64,000 nt of DNA from a bacterium D16-76 (GTDB lineage: Bacteria > Bacillota > Clostridia > Oscillospirales > Acutalibacteraceae): assembly GCA_009917445.1 (NCBI GenBank), contig QZEE01000008.1:1-64000 (forward strand). The letters are read 5' to 3'. The position numbers were made by a program, and so were the translations under genes. This document shows, piece after piece, positions 41,026 through 50,387 of this stretch; position 1 is the stretch's first letter; every line of letters begins with the position of its first letter. The notes beneath the pieces are model-generated. The model ran no database searches. It had not been told where the DNA came from and worked only from the letters and a program-made list of their open reading frames with translations.

Positions 41026-41034
41026 GGAAGGCCT

Positions 41035-41100
41035 CGGGACGCTGTCCCGAACCCTGCAACTTTCTTTCGGAGAAAGTTGACAAAGAACTTGGGGGCGCGC
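41035..41100 (+). repeat. Paired palindromes after ruvB
   Basis: CGGGAC/GTCCCG and CAACTTTCT/AGAAAGTTG form two hairpins right after ruvB. They resemble other intergenic palindromes of this genome; they may end the ruv transcript. Confidence 0.4.
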
Positions 41101-41156
41101 TGGGGCGCGCGTGTTTACGGTTATATTACCTCTGAACAAAATAGTAGGAAGCAGAG

Positions 41157-41191
41157 GTATACTCCCCCGCCCGTAGGGCGGGGGAGTATAC
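41157..41191. terminator. Perfect 16-bp hairpin before glmM
   Basis: GTATACTCCCCCGCCC and GGGCGGGGGAGTATAC pair perfectly around GTA. ACCTCTG and CAGAGGT just upstream form a second, overlapping stem, so alternative pairings are possible. No long T-run follows on either strand, so a regulatory or repeat role is as likely as termination. Confidence 0.5.
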
Positions 41192-41258
41192 GGCAAATTT
41201 TTCCTATTATTTCTTACAGAAATAATAACAATTTATTTTTTAAACGAGGTGTTTTTTT

Positions 41259-42611
41259 ATGGGACGGCTTTTTGGTACAGATGGGATTAGGGGGATTGCC
41301 AACAAGGATTTGACCTGCGAGCTGGCTACCCAGCTGGGGCGGGCTGCGGCGCGGGTGCTGACCAATAAATCCAACCGGCACCCGCGGGTGCTCATTGGCA
41401 AGGACACGCGGCTTTCTTCGGATATGCTGGAAAGCGCTATGGCGGCCGGGCTGTGCAGCATTGGGGCCAGCGTGGTGACGCTGGGCGTGGTGCCTACCCC
41501 GGCGGTGGCGTATTTGGTGGAAAAGTATAAGGCGGACGCGGGGGTTATGATTTCGGCTTCCCATAACTCCTTCGAGTATAATGGGATTAAGATTTTTTCG
41601 GGAGATGGGTATAAGCTGCCCGATGATTTGGAGGAGCGCATTGAGGATATCATTTTGGGCAAGTCGGATATCTCGGGGGAGTTCCCCCAGGAGGACGGCA
41701 TTGGCACGGTTACCCATGCGGACGGCGCGGTGCGGGATTATATTGACCATGTGAAGAATACGGTGCATTTTTCTTTGGATGGGCTTAGGATTGTGATGGA
41801 CTGCGCCAATGGGTCGGCCAGCGCTACGGCGCAGGCCTTGTTTACGGAGCTGGGGGCGGAGGTCACCATGCTTAACGACAGCCCCGATGGAATCAATGTG
41901 AATTTGGATTGCGGCTCTACCCATATGGAGGGGCTTGTTGAATATGTGAAGGCCCATGAGGTGGACGCGGGTGTGGCTTTTGACGGGGATGCCGACCGGT
42001 GCCTGATGGTGGATGAGAAAGGGAATTTTATTGACGGCGACTTTATTATGGCCATTTGCGCCCTGGACATGAAGAGCCGGGGGAAGCTGGCGGGCAATGC
42101 CGTGGTGGGCACGATTATGACGAATTTGGGCTTCCAGCGGTTTTGCGAGGAGAACGGCATGCGGTTTGAGGCCACGAAGGTGGGCGACCGCTATGTGCTG
42201 GAACAGATGCGGCTGGATGGGTATAATTTTGGTGGAGAGCAGAGCGGGCATGTGATTTTCAGGGACTTTGCCACTACTGGCGACGGGCAGCTGACGGCCT
42301 GCCAGCTGCTGAGCCTTTTGCGCCGCAGGGAGGCGAAGCTTTCAAGCCTGGCTACGCTGATGCAGAGGTATCCGCAGACTATGGTGAACTTGAAGGTGAG
42401 CCCGGAAGGGAAGCTGGCTTTTTATACGGACCATACGGTTAAGGCAGCTATTGACAAGGCGGCGGCGGAATTGGGCAAGGAGGGCCGGGTCATTGTGCGG
42501 CCCAGCGGCACCGAGCCCTTGCTGCGGGTGATGGTGGAAGGCCGGGATGAGGGGCAGATCCAGCGGATTGCCCAGGAGGTGGCGAAGGTCATTCAGGAGG
42601 AATTGTCGTAA
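41259..42611 (+). CDS. glmM: Phosphoglucosamine mutase
   Basis: 450 residues: GRLFGTDGIRGIANKDLT at the start, phosphoserine loop MISASHNSFEYNGIK, metal loop VAFDGDADRCL, sugar-binding GGEQSGHVIF and phosphate-binding RPSGTEPLLRVMVEG. It converts glucosamine-6-P to glucosamine-1-P for peptidoglycan. Stop codon directly abuts the next ATG. Confidence 0.96.
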   Translation: MGRLFGTDGIRGIANKDLTCELATQLGRAAARVLTNKSNRHPRVLIGKDTRLSSDMLESAMAAGLCSIGASVVTLGVVPTPAVAYLVEKYKADAGVMISASHNSFEYNGIKIFSGDGYKLPDDLEERIEDIILGKSDISGEFPQEDGIGTVTHADGAVRDYIDHVKNTVHFSLDGLRIVMDCANGSASATAQALFTELGAEVTMLNDSPDGINVNLDCGSTHMEGLVEYVKAHEVDAGVAFDGDADRCLMVDEKGNFIDGDFIMAICALDMKSRGKLAGNAVVGTIMTNLGFQRFCEENGMRFEATKVGDRYVLEQMRLDGYNFGGEQSGHVIFRDFATTGDGQLTACQLLSLLRRREAKLSSLATLMQRYPQTMVNLKVSPEGKLAFYTDHTVKAAIDKAAAELGKEGRVIVRPSGTEPLLRVMVEGRDEGQIQRIAQEVAKVIQEELS

Positions 42612-43469
42612 ATGAGGACGGCACTGTGGCGGGATTATGAGCTTTTAGATACGGCGGGCGGGGAACGGCTGGAACGGTGGGGGGATATCCTTTTGATACG
42701 GCCGGACCCGCAGATCATTTGGGAGGGGGATAAAGGCGGCTTGTGGGGGGAGGCCCATGCCCGGTATGTGCGCTCGAACAAGGGCGGGGGGCACTGGGAG
42801 GCTTATCGGAAGCTGCCGGAGGTGTGGCAGATTGGCTGGGAGGGGCTTACGTTCCGGCTGAAGCCGATGGGGTTTAAGCATACGGGGCTCTTCCCGGAAC
42901 AGGCGGTGAACTGGCGGTTTGCCGGGGAGAAGATCCGGCGGGCGGGGAGGCCGGTGAAGGTGCTGAACCTGTTTGGCTACACGGGGGCGGCTACACTGGC
43001 CTGCATGCAGGCGGGGGCAGCGGTTACCCATGTGGACGCTTCGAAGGGCATGGTGCAGTGGGCAAAGGAAAATGCTGCGGCCAGCGGCTTGGGGGATAGG
43101 CCGGTGCGGTGGCTGGTGGACGACTGTGTGAAGTTTGTACAGCGGGAGAAGCGCCGGGGGAACATCTATGACGCTATTATTATGGACCCGCCCTCTTATG
43201 GGCGGGGGCCTGGGGGCGAGGTGTGGAAGCTGGAAGAACAGCTTTATGGGCTGATTGCCATGTGCCTGCCTATTTTGGCGGAGGAGCCGCTGTTTTTCCT
43301 TTTAAATTCGTATACCACGGGGCTTTCGCCGGCGGTGATGGAATATTTGCTGGGGGTGGTGCTGGGCTCCAGGTTTGGCGGCGGGGTGTCTTCGGATGAG
43401 ATCGGGCTGAAGGTGACGAGTACGGGGCTGGCGCTGCCTTGCGGCAGCACGGCTATTTGGCAGGCGTGA
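42612..43469 (+). CDS. SAM-dependent methyltransferase, RlmI/RlmK-like
   Basis: 285 residues of class I methyltransferase. LNLFGYTGAATLACMQAGA is the SAM motif, THVDASKGMVQWAKENAA the ribose-binding loop and IIMDPPSYGRGPGGE the DPPSYG motif shared with RlmI/RlmK 23S rRNA methyltransferases. The RNA-binding PUA domain of RlmI is missing, and the C-terminus is short, so target uncertain. Start codon follows glmM with no gap. Confidence 0.85.
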   Translation: MRTALWRDYELLDTAGGERLERWGDILLIRPDPQIIWEGDKGGLWGEAHARYVRSNKGGGHWEAYRKLPEVWQIGWEGLTFRLKPMGFKHTGLFPEQAVNWRFAGEKIRRAGRPVKVLNLFGYTGAATLACMQAGAAVTHVDASKGMVQWAKENAAASGLGDRPVRWLVDDCVKFVQREKRRGNIYDAIIMDPPSYGRGPGGEVWKLEEQLYGLIAMCLPILAEEPLFFLLNSYTTGLSPAVMEYLLGVVLGSRFGGGVSSDEIGLKVTSTGLALPCGSTAIWQA

Positions 43470-43590
43470 CGCTTGGCCCGGGACGCGCGTAAGGCTGCGG
43501 GGGGCTTTCGCCGCGCAAAGGGCTTGCGCGCTTATGTGTGCGCCGCGCCTGTCGGACGGGCTTGCGTGGGCGGGGCGCAGGAGGAGGGAT

Positions 43591-43950
43591 ATGATGGCAA
43601 GGTGGATTTACGCGGCCCTGGCTGTGGGCTGGGTGCTGAGCATGGTATATGAGTGTGTGCAGTCTGGCGTGGGCGTGGCGCTGTATTTTGCGCTGGCTGT
43701 TTTGGGGGTGACGGTGTTTGCCATCCTTTTTGTGAAGGACATGAACCGGGGCGGGGAACAGCAGCCGGTGCCCAGGATGCTACACTTTTTGGGGGCGGCG
43801 GTTTCGGCGGCGCTGTTTTACATGGCGCTGGAAAACGCGGCTAAGGCGGGAAGCTATGTGCGGTTTATGCCGTTTTACCTGGTGATGTTCCTGTATTTTA
43901 TGGGCGCGGGAGGGTACATGTGGTGGAAAGAGCTGCAGAAGAAAAAGTGA
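43591..43950 (+). CDS. Four-helix membrane protein, unknown
   Basis: 119 residues with four hydrophobic helices (YAALAVGWVLSMVY, ALYFALAVLGVTVFAILFV, FLGAAVSAALFYMAL, FYLVMFLYFMGAGGYMWW) and basic ends. ATG follows GGAGG. Its stop overlaps the start of the DUF5655 gene (TGATG). Family not recognised. Confidence 0.7.
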   Translation: MMARWIYAALAVGWVLSMVYECVQSGVGVALYFALAVLGVTVFAILFVKDMNRGGEQQPVPRMLHFLGAAVSAALFYMALENAAKAGSYVRFMPFYLVMFLYFMGAGGYMWWKELQKKK

Positions 43951-44324
43951 TGGATGGGGAAGTTTTGCTTTTCTTTGGGGAAAGGCCGGGGGCCCTGCCG
44001 CTGTATGAAGCGCTGGAAAGGGCGGTTTTGCAGGCAGAGCCTGGGGCTGCCCGGCGGGTGCAGAAGACGCAGATTACCTTTGCGAATAAGAGGGTGTTTG
44101 CCTGTGCTTCGTTTTTGCGGCCGGTAAGGGGGCTTTCCGGGGCGTTTTTGACGGTGAGCTTTGGGCTGGGGCGGCCGGTGGATTCCCAGCGGGTGGCCGG
44201 GCGGGTGGAGCCTTACCCGGGCCGGTGGACACACCATGTGGTGGTGCGCCGGGAGGGGGAGATCGACCGGGAGCTGCTGGGGTGGATACAGGAGGCGGCC
44301 GCTTTTTCGGCGGGGAAGAGGTAG
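43950..44324 (+). CDS. DUF5655 protein
   Basis: 124 residues ending RWTHHVVVRREGEIDRELLG and WIQEAAAFSAGKR; with VQKTQITFANKRVFACASFL this fits DUF5655, a small domain of unknown function also found attached to predicted transporters and YdhG-like proteins. Translationally coupled to the membrane protein gene before it. Confidence 0.75.
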   Translation: MDGEVLLFFGERPGALPLYEALERAVLQAEPGAARRVQKTQITFANKRVFACASFLRPVRGLSGAFLTVSFGLGRPVDSQRVAGRVEPYPGRWTHHVVVRREGEIDRELLGWIQEAAAFSAGKR

Positions 44325-44381
44325 GCGGAAAATCTAACAGGAAGGGAGCGGCGCGGGGGCCCGGGCCGTCAGGTTTTTTAT

Positions 44382-45221
44382 ATGGCTTTTATTGATGTGA
44401 GGGACGTGCGGTTCTCTTATGACCTGGAAGCGGGGGTTGGCCAGGAGGTGCTGCATGGGGTCAGCCTGCAAATAGAGCAGGGGGAGTTTGTGGCGCTTTT
44501 GGGGCACAATGGGTGCGGGAAGTCCACCATGGCTAAGCTTTTAAACGGCATGCTTACCCCCAGCGCGGGGCAGGTGGTTGTGGACGGGCTGGACGCCGGG
44601 AAAGAGGAGAACCAGCTGGAGGTGCGCCGGCGGGTGGGCCTGGTGCTGCAAAACCCGGACAACCAGCTGGTGGCGGGCATTGTAGAGGAGGATGTGGCCT
44701 TTGGGCCGGAAAACCTGGGGGTGCCGCCGGAGGAGATACGGCGCCGGGTGGACGCCGCTTTGAAGGCGGTGGGCATGTACCCTTACCGGGAGCACGCGCC
44801 CCACAAGCTTTCGGGGGGGCAGAAGCAGCGGGTGGCCATCGCGGGGGTGATTGCCATGGAGACAAAGTGCCTGGTGCTGGACGAGCCTACCGCCATGCTG
44901 GACCCCCGGGGGCGGCAGGAGGTTATGGAGGCTATTACACGGCTGAACCGGGAAAAGGGCATTACGGTGGTGCTGATCACCCACTATATGGACGAGGCTG
45001 TGCAGGCCGGCCGGGTGGTGGTGATGGACGGGGGCCGGGTGCTGATGGACGGCGGGCCGGGGGAAGTCTTTAAGCAGGTGGAGAGGCTGAAACGCCACGA
45101 TTTGGACGTGCCCCAGGCTACGGAGCTTTGCTACCGGCTGCGGGCGGCGGGGGTGGAGCTGCCGGGGATACCGCTTTCGGTGGAGGAGTGCGTGGGGATG
45201 TTTCGGGAATTGCTGGGGTAG
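44382..45221 (+). CDS. ecfA1: ECF transporter ATPase A1
   Basis: 279 residues: Walker [14 protein letters not shown]-loop [11 protein letters not shown], signature [13 protein letters not shown], Walker [14 protein letters not shown]-loop [10 protein letters not shown]. The QNPDNQ motif is typical of ECF-type CbiO/EcfA1. With EcfA2 and EcfT it powers vitamin uptake through exchangeable S components. Unusually, about 1.2 kb with other small genes separates it from ecfA2. Confidence 0.93.
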   Translation: MAFIDVRDVRFSYDLEAGVGQEVLHGVSLQIEQGEFVALLGHNGCGKSTMAKLLNGMLTPSAGQVVVDGLDAGKEENQLEVRRRVGLVLQNPDNQLVAGIVEEDVAFGPENLGVPPEEIRRRVDAALKAVGMYPYREHAPHKLSGGQKQRVAIAGVIAMETKCLVLDEPTAMLDPRGRQEVMEAITRLNREKGITVVLITHYMDEAVQAGRVVVMDGGRVLMDGGPGEVFKQVERLKRHDLDVPQATELCYRLRAAGVELPGIPLSVEECVGMFRELLG

Positions 45222-45282
45222 GGGCTGGAGGATCCCACTGGGGATATGGGGATTAGGAAATGCTATTTTGGAGGGACCTTAT

Positions 45283-45681
45283 ATGACGGCTTTAGTAGAA
45301 TTGTTGGAAGCCTGCGGGACGTTTTTTCTGGCTACGGCCAGCGGGGCCCAGCCTAAGCTGCGGCCAGTGGGGGCTTATATGGAAAGGGATGGGAAGGTGC
45401 TGTTCAGCATTGGGGCCCACAAAGAGGTATATAGGCAGCTTGTGGAAAACCCCAACTGCGAGATTGCCGGCATGGTGGACAAAGCCAGGTGGTTCCGGCT
45501 GACGGGCCGGGCGGTTTTTGAAGAGGACCCGGCTTATGCCCGGGAATTTTTGGAGATGCGGCCGGGGCTGAGGAAAATCTATAATGAAGAAAGCGGGCTT
45601 ACTTTGGCTATATTCCATCTGGAAGGGGCCAGGGCCCAGCTGTACACGATGGGCGAGGTGACGGGGGAGATTGGCCTTTGA
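45283..45681 (+). CDS. Pyridoxamine-5'-phosphate oxidase-like split-barrel protein
   Basis: 132 residues: LLEACGTFFLATASGAQPKL RPVGAY followed by FSIGAHKEVYRQLVENP and CEIAGM, the usual FMN- or F420-binding split-barrel layout of the PPOX family. Catalytic role unknown; clostridial members are often predicted redox flavoproteins. ATG behind GGAGG. It is inserted between the two ECF ATPase genes. Confidence 0.85.
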   Translation: MTALVELLEACGTFFLATASGAQPKLRPVGAYMERDGKVLFSIGAHKEVYRQLVENPNCEIAGMVDKARWFRLTGRAVFEEDPAYAREFLEMRPGLRKIYNEESGLTLAIFHLEGARAQLYTMGEVTGEIGL

Positions 45682-45786
45682 CCCTTTTTGCCATAGGGGG
45701 CATGGGGCGGCGTGCGGCTGGTTTGGAACAGGCCCGCGTTGAAGGGCGGAATACGAGGGCGGTTTGGGATTTAGGAGGATGGCGAG

Positions 45787-45873
45787 ATGGATAGGAAATG
45801 GCTGAAGAATGACCTGCGTTCTTATGGCGCGGCGGCCCTGTGCGGGCTGCTGGCAGGGGTGGGGACCGCCTGA
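45787..45873 (+). pseudogene. Short membrane-protein remnant
   Basis: A good binding site (TAGGAGG) starts MDRKWLKNDLRSYGAAALCG then LLAGVGTA and a stop. One frame over, the sequence continues RLTDFFPAVGEEGG, which would extend the membrane protein naturally (GVG-RLTDFFP). This suggests a frameshift and truncation of a small polytopic protein. It may also be a genuine 28-residue peptide. Confidence 0.35.
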
Positions 45874-46015
45874 CGGATTTTTTCCCGGCGGTTGGGGAAG
45901 AAGGCGGCGTATGGCGCTTTTTGTGTGTTTGGCGGGGCTTACCGGCCGGCCTTGCCCTGCGGATGAAAACGGGGCGGTTATGGCTTTGTGGAATAGGAAA
46001 GGAGGGCGGATAATC

Positions 46016-46360
46016 ATGGATAAGGAACAAAGGAAAGCGCTGCGGGAACAGTATGAACGGCGGAAGCCGGATATGGGGGTGGTCTGCTGGGAGAATGGCG
46101 GGAGAAGGTGGATCGCTACGTCTAAGGACGCGGCGGCGGATTATAACAGCAGCTTGTTCCAGCTGAAGCTGGGGTCTTGGCCGAACCGGGAGATGCAGGC
46201 GGCTTTTACGAAGGACCCGGAGGGGTTCCGGTGGTCGCTGCTGAAAAAGCTGGATTACGAGGAGCCTGGGGAGGACCACGGGGAGGATTTGGAGCTGCTT
46301 TATATGATGTGCATGGAAGAATACCCGGAGGCGCGGCAGATGCGCCCCGGGAGGAAATAA
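46016..46360 (+). CDS. Small GIY-YIG-like protein
   Basis: 114 residues: YERRKPDMGVVCWENGG, IATSKDAAADYNSSLFQLKL, then PNREMQAAFTKDPEGFRWSL and LKKLDYEEP. The order and spacing resemble the small GIY-YIG nuclease-family proteins of Firmicutes, though the GIY and YIG signatures themselves are degenerate, so nuclease activity is doubtful. It precedes ecfA2 by 42 bases. Confidence 0.55.
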   Translation: MDKEQRKALREQYERRKPDMGVVCWENGGRRWIATSKDAAADYNSSLFQLKLGSWPNREMQAAFTKDPEGFRWSLLKKLDYEEPGEDHGEDLELLYMMCMEEYPEARQMRPGRK

Positions 46361-46402
46361 GGGCTGGATGCCGGGCGCGGCGGATTTAAGAGGAGGGAAA
46401 CG

Positions 46403-47275
46403 TTGACCATTTTAGAGACAAAAGGCCTGACCTACCGGTATGGCACGGGCACGCCCTTTGAGAAGACGGCGGTGGACGGGGTGTCGATTGCCCTGGAAAA
46501 AGGCGAATTCTTGGGGGTGATTGGGCACACGGGCAGCGGGAAATCTACGCTGATACAGATGCTTAACGGCTTGCTGCGGCCTACGGGGGGGCAGGTACTG
46601 CTGGAGGGCCGGGATATTTGGGCCGAGCCGAAGAAGATACGGGACGTACGGTTCCGGGTGGGCATGGTGTTCCAGTATCCGGAATACCAGCTGTTTGAAG
46701 AGACGGTGCTTAAGGATATTATGTTTGGGCCTAAGAACATGGGGCTTTCGGACCGGCAGGCCCGGCAGCGGGCGGAAGAGGCCGCGGCTTTTACGGGGCT
46801 GAAGCCGGAGCTTTTGGAGAAGTCCCCTTTTGAGCTTTCGGGGGGCGAGAAGCGGCGGGCGGCTATTGCCGGGGTGATTGCCATGGACCCGGAGGTGCTG
46901 GTTTTGGACGAGCCTACCGCCGGGCTGGACCCCCGGGGGCGGGACGTGCTTTTGGCCCAGATCACCCAGTACCACAAGGAGCGGGGGAATACGGTGCTGC
47001 TGGTGTCCCACAGCATGGAGGACATTGGCCGCACGGCGGACCGGCTGCTGGTGATGCACGGGGGCCACGCGGCTATGCTGGCCCCTACCCGGGAGGTCTT
47101 TTCGAAGGGGCAGGAGCTGGAGGGGATGGGGCTGCGGGTGCCGCAGATTACCAAGATTGCCCAGGAGCTGGGGGCCATGGGATGCCCGGTGGACCCCAGC
47201 ACCTTGACTGTGGACGACGCGCTGAAACAGCTTATCCCGTATTTTAAGCGGAAGCTGCCGGTAAAGGAGGTGTGA
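46403..47275 (+). CDS. ecfA2: ECF transporter ATPase A2
   Basis: 290 residues: Walker A GHTGSGKSTLIQ, MVFQYPEYQLFEETV, signature LSGGEKRRAAIAG, Walker [14 protein letters not shown]-loop LLVSHSMED. The FQYPEYQLF motif marks EcfA2. Starts with TTG behind GAGGG. Forms the ATPase heterodimer with EcfA1. Confidence 0.94.
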   Translation: MTILETKGLTYRYGTGTPFEKTAVDGVSIALEKGEFLGVIGHTGSGKSTLIQMLNGLLRPTGGQVLLEGRDIWAEPKKIRDVRFRVGMVFQYPEYQLFEETVLKDIMFGPKNMGLSDRQARQRAEEAAAFTGLKPELLEKSPFELSGGEKRRAAIAGVIAMDPEVLVLDEPTAGLDPRGRDVLLAQITQYHKERGNTVLLVSHSMEDIGRTADRLLVMHGGHAAMLAPTREVFSKGQELEGMGLRVPQITKIAQELGAMGCPVDPSTLTVDDALKQLIPYFKRKLPVKEV

Positions 47276-47279
47276 GGCC

Positions 47280-48098
47280 ATGCTTTCGGATATTACGCTG
47301 GGCCAGTTTTTCCCGGCGAAAAGCTGGATACACCGGGCTGACCCCAGGCTGAAGATCTGTTTGACGGTGTTTGCCATTGTGCTGATTTTTGCGGCGGGGA
47401 ATTTCTTCTCTTTGGCGGCGGCGGTGGCTTATGTGGGGCTGGGCATGGCTTTGTCCAAGATACCGCTGAAAATGTATGGCAGGGCTTTGAAGCCCATCCT
47501 TTTCCTGGTGGTGTTTACGGCGGTGCTGAATGTGTTTTATGGCACGGGGGAGCCGCTTTTCCAGTGGGGGTTTTTGAAGGTTACCCAGAATGGGCTATTG
47601 AACAGCGCTTTTGTTTCTATACGGATTGTGGCGCTGATTTTGGCCAGCTCGGTGCTGACGTTTACGACGTCGCCTACCCAGCTGACGGACGCTTTGGAAC
47701 GGCTGCTGCGGCCCCTGGCAAAGCTGCGGGTGCCGGTACATGAGTTTGCCATGATGATGACTATTGCCCTGCGCTTTGTGCCCCTTTTGATGGAGGAGAC
47801 GGACAAGATTATGAGCGCCCAGAAGGCCCGGGGCGCGGACATGGAAAGCGGCGGCCTTACCCAGCGGGTGAAGGCGCTGATACCGGTGCTGATACCGCTG
47901 TTTGTGTCGGCGTTCCGGCGGGCGTATGATTTGGCTACGGCTATGGAGAGCCGGTGCTATCATGGGGGTGAGGGCCGCACGAAAATGAAAGTCTTGCGGT
48001 TTGGAGCTTTGGATTATGGGGTTGTGGGGTCGGCGGTTTTGGCGCTGGCGGTGTTTGTGGCCCTAAATATTTTGTTTCCGGCGGCGATTGTGCGGTGA
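47280..48098 (+). CDS. ecfT: ECF transporter membrane subunit T
   Basis: 272 residues with several membrane helices and the two coupling-helix motifs that contact the ATPases: SAQKARGADMESG and YDLATAMESRCYHGG. WIHRADPRLKICLTV at the N-terminus is also typical. Four bases after ecfA2. Confidence 0.93.
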   Translation: MLSDITLGQFFPAKSWIHRADPRLKICLTVFAIVLIFAAGNFFSLAAAVAYVGLGMALSKIPLKMYGRALKPILFLVVFTAVLNVFYGTGEPLFQWGFLKVTQNGLLNSAFVSIRIVALILASSVLTFTTSPTQLTDALERLLRPLAKLRVPVHEFAMMMTIALRFVPLLMEETDKIMSAQKARGADMESGGLTQRVKALIPVLIPLFVSAFRRAYDLATAMESRCYHGGEGRTKMKVLRFGALDYGVVGSAVLALAVFVALNILFPAAIVR

Positions 48099-48105
48099 GC
48101 TTGCC

Positions 48106-48170
48106 TCCGGCGGCTTAAGGGACTTTTTTGAGGAAAAAGTCCCTTAAGAATCTTCAAAAACCTTTGCGGG
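48106..48170 (-). repeat. Intergenic hairpin repeat of the CCGYCGGAGRC family
   Basis: On the minus strand: GCAAAGGTTTTTGAAGATT, stem CTTAAGGGACTTTTT with AAAAAGTCCCTTAAG, then CCGCCGGAGGC. The reverse orientation of 54476-54543; the GGGAC/GTCCC stem corresponds to GGAAC/GTTCC there, a compensated change. Confidence 0.75.
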
Positions 48171-48184
48171 GAAAGGGGGATTTT

Positions 48185-48931
48185 ATGCGGAATTTGCTGA
48201 TTACCCTTAGTTATGATGGGGCCAGGTATCATGGCTGGCAGATACAGGAGAATGCTTTGACGGTGCAGGAGGTCTTTCAGGGGGCTTTGGAAAGGGTGAC
48301 GGGGGGCGGGGAGGATATTAAGGCTTGCTCCCGCACGGACACGGGGGTGCACGCCCGGGAGTTTGCGGTGAGCTTGAAGACGGAAAGCCGTATTCCGGTG
48401 GAGAGGCTGCCTGCGGCTTTGAACCGGTATCTTCCGGCGGATATGGCGGTGAAGGGCTGCCGTGTGGTGCCGGAGGGGTTTCATGCCCGGTACTCTTGCC
48501 GGGGGAAGGAATATGGTTATGAGATTTGGAACCATCCGGTGCGGGACCCTTTCCTTTATAACCGGGCGCTGCATTATTGGTACCCTTTGGATGAGGGGCT
48601 TTTGGATGAGGCGGCGGCTTTTTATGTGGGGGCCCATGATTTTACCTCCTTTTGCACCCTGGACAGCCGGGATGTGGGGGATTTTACCCGCAGGGTCACC
48701 AAGGCCCGGGTGGAGCGGGTGGGGGATAAGGTTATTTTTACGGTGGCGGCGGATGGGTTCCTGTATAACATGGTGCGCATTATGGTGGGCACCCTTTTGC
48801 GGGTGCAGCAGGGGAAGATACGGCCGGGGGACATACCGGGCATATTGGAGGCGCGGGACCGGCGGGCCGCTGGGCCTACGGCCCCGGCCTGCGGGCTGTA
48901 TTTGAACCAGGTCTTTTACGATTTGCCCTGA
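48185..48931 (+). CDS. truA: tRNA pseudouridine(38-40) synthase
   Basis: 248 residues: ITLSYDGARYHGWQIQ, the catalytic aspartate in CSRTDTGVHA, RYSCRGKEYGYEIW and FLYNMVRIMVGTLL. It makes pseudouridine in the anticodon arm. truA next to ecfT is a conserved Firmicutes arrangement. Start ATG at 48185 behind GGGGG. Confidence 0.95.
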   Translation: MRNLLITLSYDGARYHGWQIQENALTVQEVFQGALERVTGGGEDIKACSRTDTGVHAREFAVSLKTESRIPVERLPAALNRYLPADMAVKGCRVVPEGFHARYSCRGKEYGYEIWNHPVRDPFLYNRALHYWYPLDEGLLDEAAAFYVGAHDFTSFCTLDSRDVGDFTRRVTKARVERVGDKVIFTVAADGFLYNMVRIMVGTLLRVQQGKIRPGDIPGILEARDRRAAGPTAPACGLYLNQVFYDLP

Positions 48932-48958
48932 GGCGGGACCGGGAAAGGAAGGGTGGAT

Positions 48959-50257
48959 ATGGGAAAACACGACAGGAAGGAAGAGCCCAGGATCATCCGG
49001 TTGCAGGACTACCGAGAGGCACGGGCTGAGCCTGGGGAGGAAGAGGCCCGGGCGGTCATTGAATATGGCGGGGACGAGGCGGGGGAGGGGGCTGCCCCGG
49101 GGGGGAAGGCCCGCCATGGGGCGAAGTCTGTGCCCAAGGCGGTGTACCAGGTGGCGGTGATCCTGCTGGTGCTGGTGGTGGGGCTGGCGGTGTGGATGAA
49201 CCGCACCAACCTGAGCCCGGAGAATATTGGGTCTTGGCTGAAGCTGCAGGTGATGGGCTCGGAGGCAGGGGACGGGTTCCCGGTGCAGATTACGGGGTCG
49301 GAGGTGCTGGAGGCGAATTTTTTGGCCCAGGGGGGCAACGCGGTGGTGCTTAGCGACACGGCCTTGTGTATTTTGAACGCTACGGGGAAGGAAGAGCTTT
49401 CTTTGCGCCATAGCTTGAACCAGCCGGTTTTGCAGAAGGCTGGGGGACGGTATTTGCTTTACAACAGCGGCAGCACCGGGTATATGGCTTTGTCTGGGGT
49501 GGACACGGTGGTGAGCGCTGTGGAGGAACGGGATATACTGGCCGGGGCCATTGCCCAGAACGGGCGGCACGCGCTGGGGGTGCAGGGGGCCAATGGGGCT
49601 TCGGAGCTGCATGTGTACCAAAAGGATGGGACGCTGCAATACCGGTACTCCCTGGCGTGGGATTATATTACGGCCATTGCCCTCAATTATGACGGGGCTT
49701 ATGGGGCGGTGTGCACGGTGCGCAGCGACAAGGGGACGCTGGTGTCCAAGGTGATGATTTTTGATTTTATGGACCCGGAGCCTATTGCCGAATATGAGAC
49801 GGCGGAAAACCTGCTTTTGGCCGCATATTGGGGGGAAGACGGGTCGATTTATGCGGTGGGGGACACGGCGCTGCTGATGGCGGGGTCATCGGACTACCAG
49901 TTTACCGAATATAATTACCAGGGGCGGCAGCTGACGGCTTTCCGGCTGGATGCCGGGCGGGCGTTTTTGTCGATTTCGGCTTATGAGCATGCGGGGCCCA
50001 GCACGCTGCTGGTGTATGCTTTGGGCCAGGAGGAGCCGGTGCGGGTGGAGATGGAGAAGCGGATTGAGTCGATTTCTGCCTATGGGGGGGCTGTGGGCCT
50101 GCTGGTGGGGGAAGAGGCGGTGTTCTGCGATTACTCTACAGGGGCTGAGCTGGGCCGGGCCCAGGCCGGGGGCGACGCGAAGGCCCTGGCCCTTTCCAGC
50201 GAAAGCGCGGCCTATGTGCTGGGGGTAAGCGAGGTGCGGGCCGTGCGGGCCGGGTAG
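48959..50257 (+). CDS. DUF5711 membrane-anchored beta-propeller-like protein
   Basis: 432 residues. Cytosolic basic N-terminus, one membrane helix (VYQVAVILLVLVVGLAVWM), then an extracellular region of repeated strands (ANFLAQGGNAVVLSDTALCI, ILAGAIAQNGRHALGV, TAIALNYDGAYGAVCTV) like a WD40/YVTN propeller. Fits DUF5711, often encoded before cvpA in Clostridia. No function known. ATG at 48959 is chosen by spacing to AAGGAAGGG. Confidence 0.75.
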   Translation: MGKHDRKEEPRIIRLQDYREARAEPGEEEARAVIEYGGDEAGEGAAPGGKARHGAKSVPKAVYQVAVILLVLVVGLAVWMNRTNLSPENIGSWLKLQVMGSEAGDGFPVQITGSEVLEANFLAQGGNAVVLSDTALCILNATGKEELSLRHSLNQPVLQKAGGRYLLYNSGSTGYMALSGVDTVVSAVEERDILAGAIAQNGRHALGVQGANGASELHVYQKDGTLQYRYSLAWDYITAIALNYDGAYGAVCTVRSDKGTLVSKVMIFDFMDPEPIAEYETAENLLLAAYWGEDGSIYAVGDTALLMAGSSDYQFTEYNYQGRQLTAFRLDAGRAFLSISAYEHAGPSTLLVYALGQEEPVRVEMEKRIESISAYGGAVGLLVGEEAVFCDYSTGAELGRAQAGGDAKALALSSESAAYVLGVSEVRAVRAG

Positions 50258-50387
50258 GGGCGCGGAGCCTGTAAGATTTCTGTAAGACGGCGGGGGTTGT
50301 GGAAAGGGAGGAATTGTGCTATATTTATAAGGTAGTTTTGCGGATGCCGGGATGCGCGGCAAATCTGGAAAAGGGAGGGTGGTACCG

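Noticed and set aside
48014-49639. 541-codon minus-strand frame
   Set aside because: Antisense to truA and the DUF5711 gene; composition Arg/His/Pro-rich without domain.
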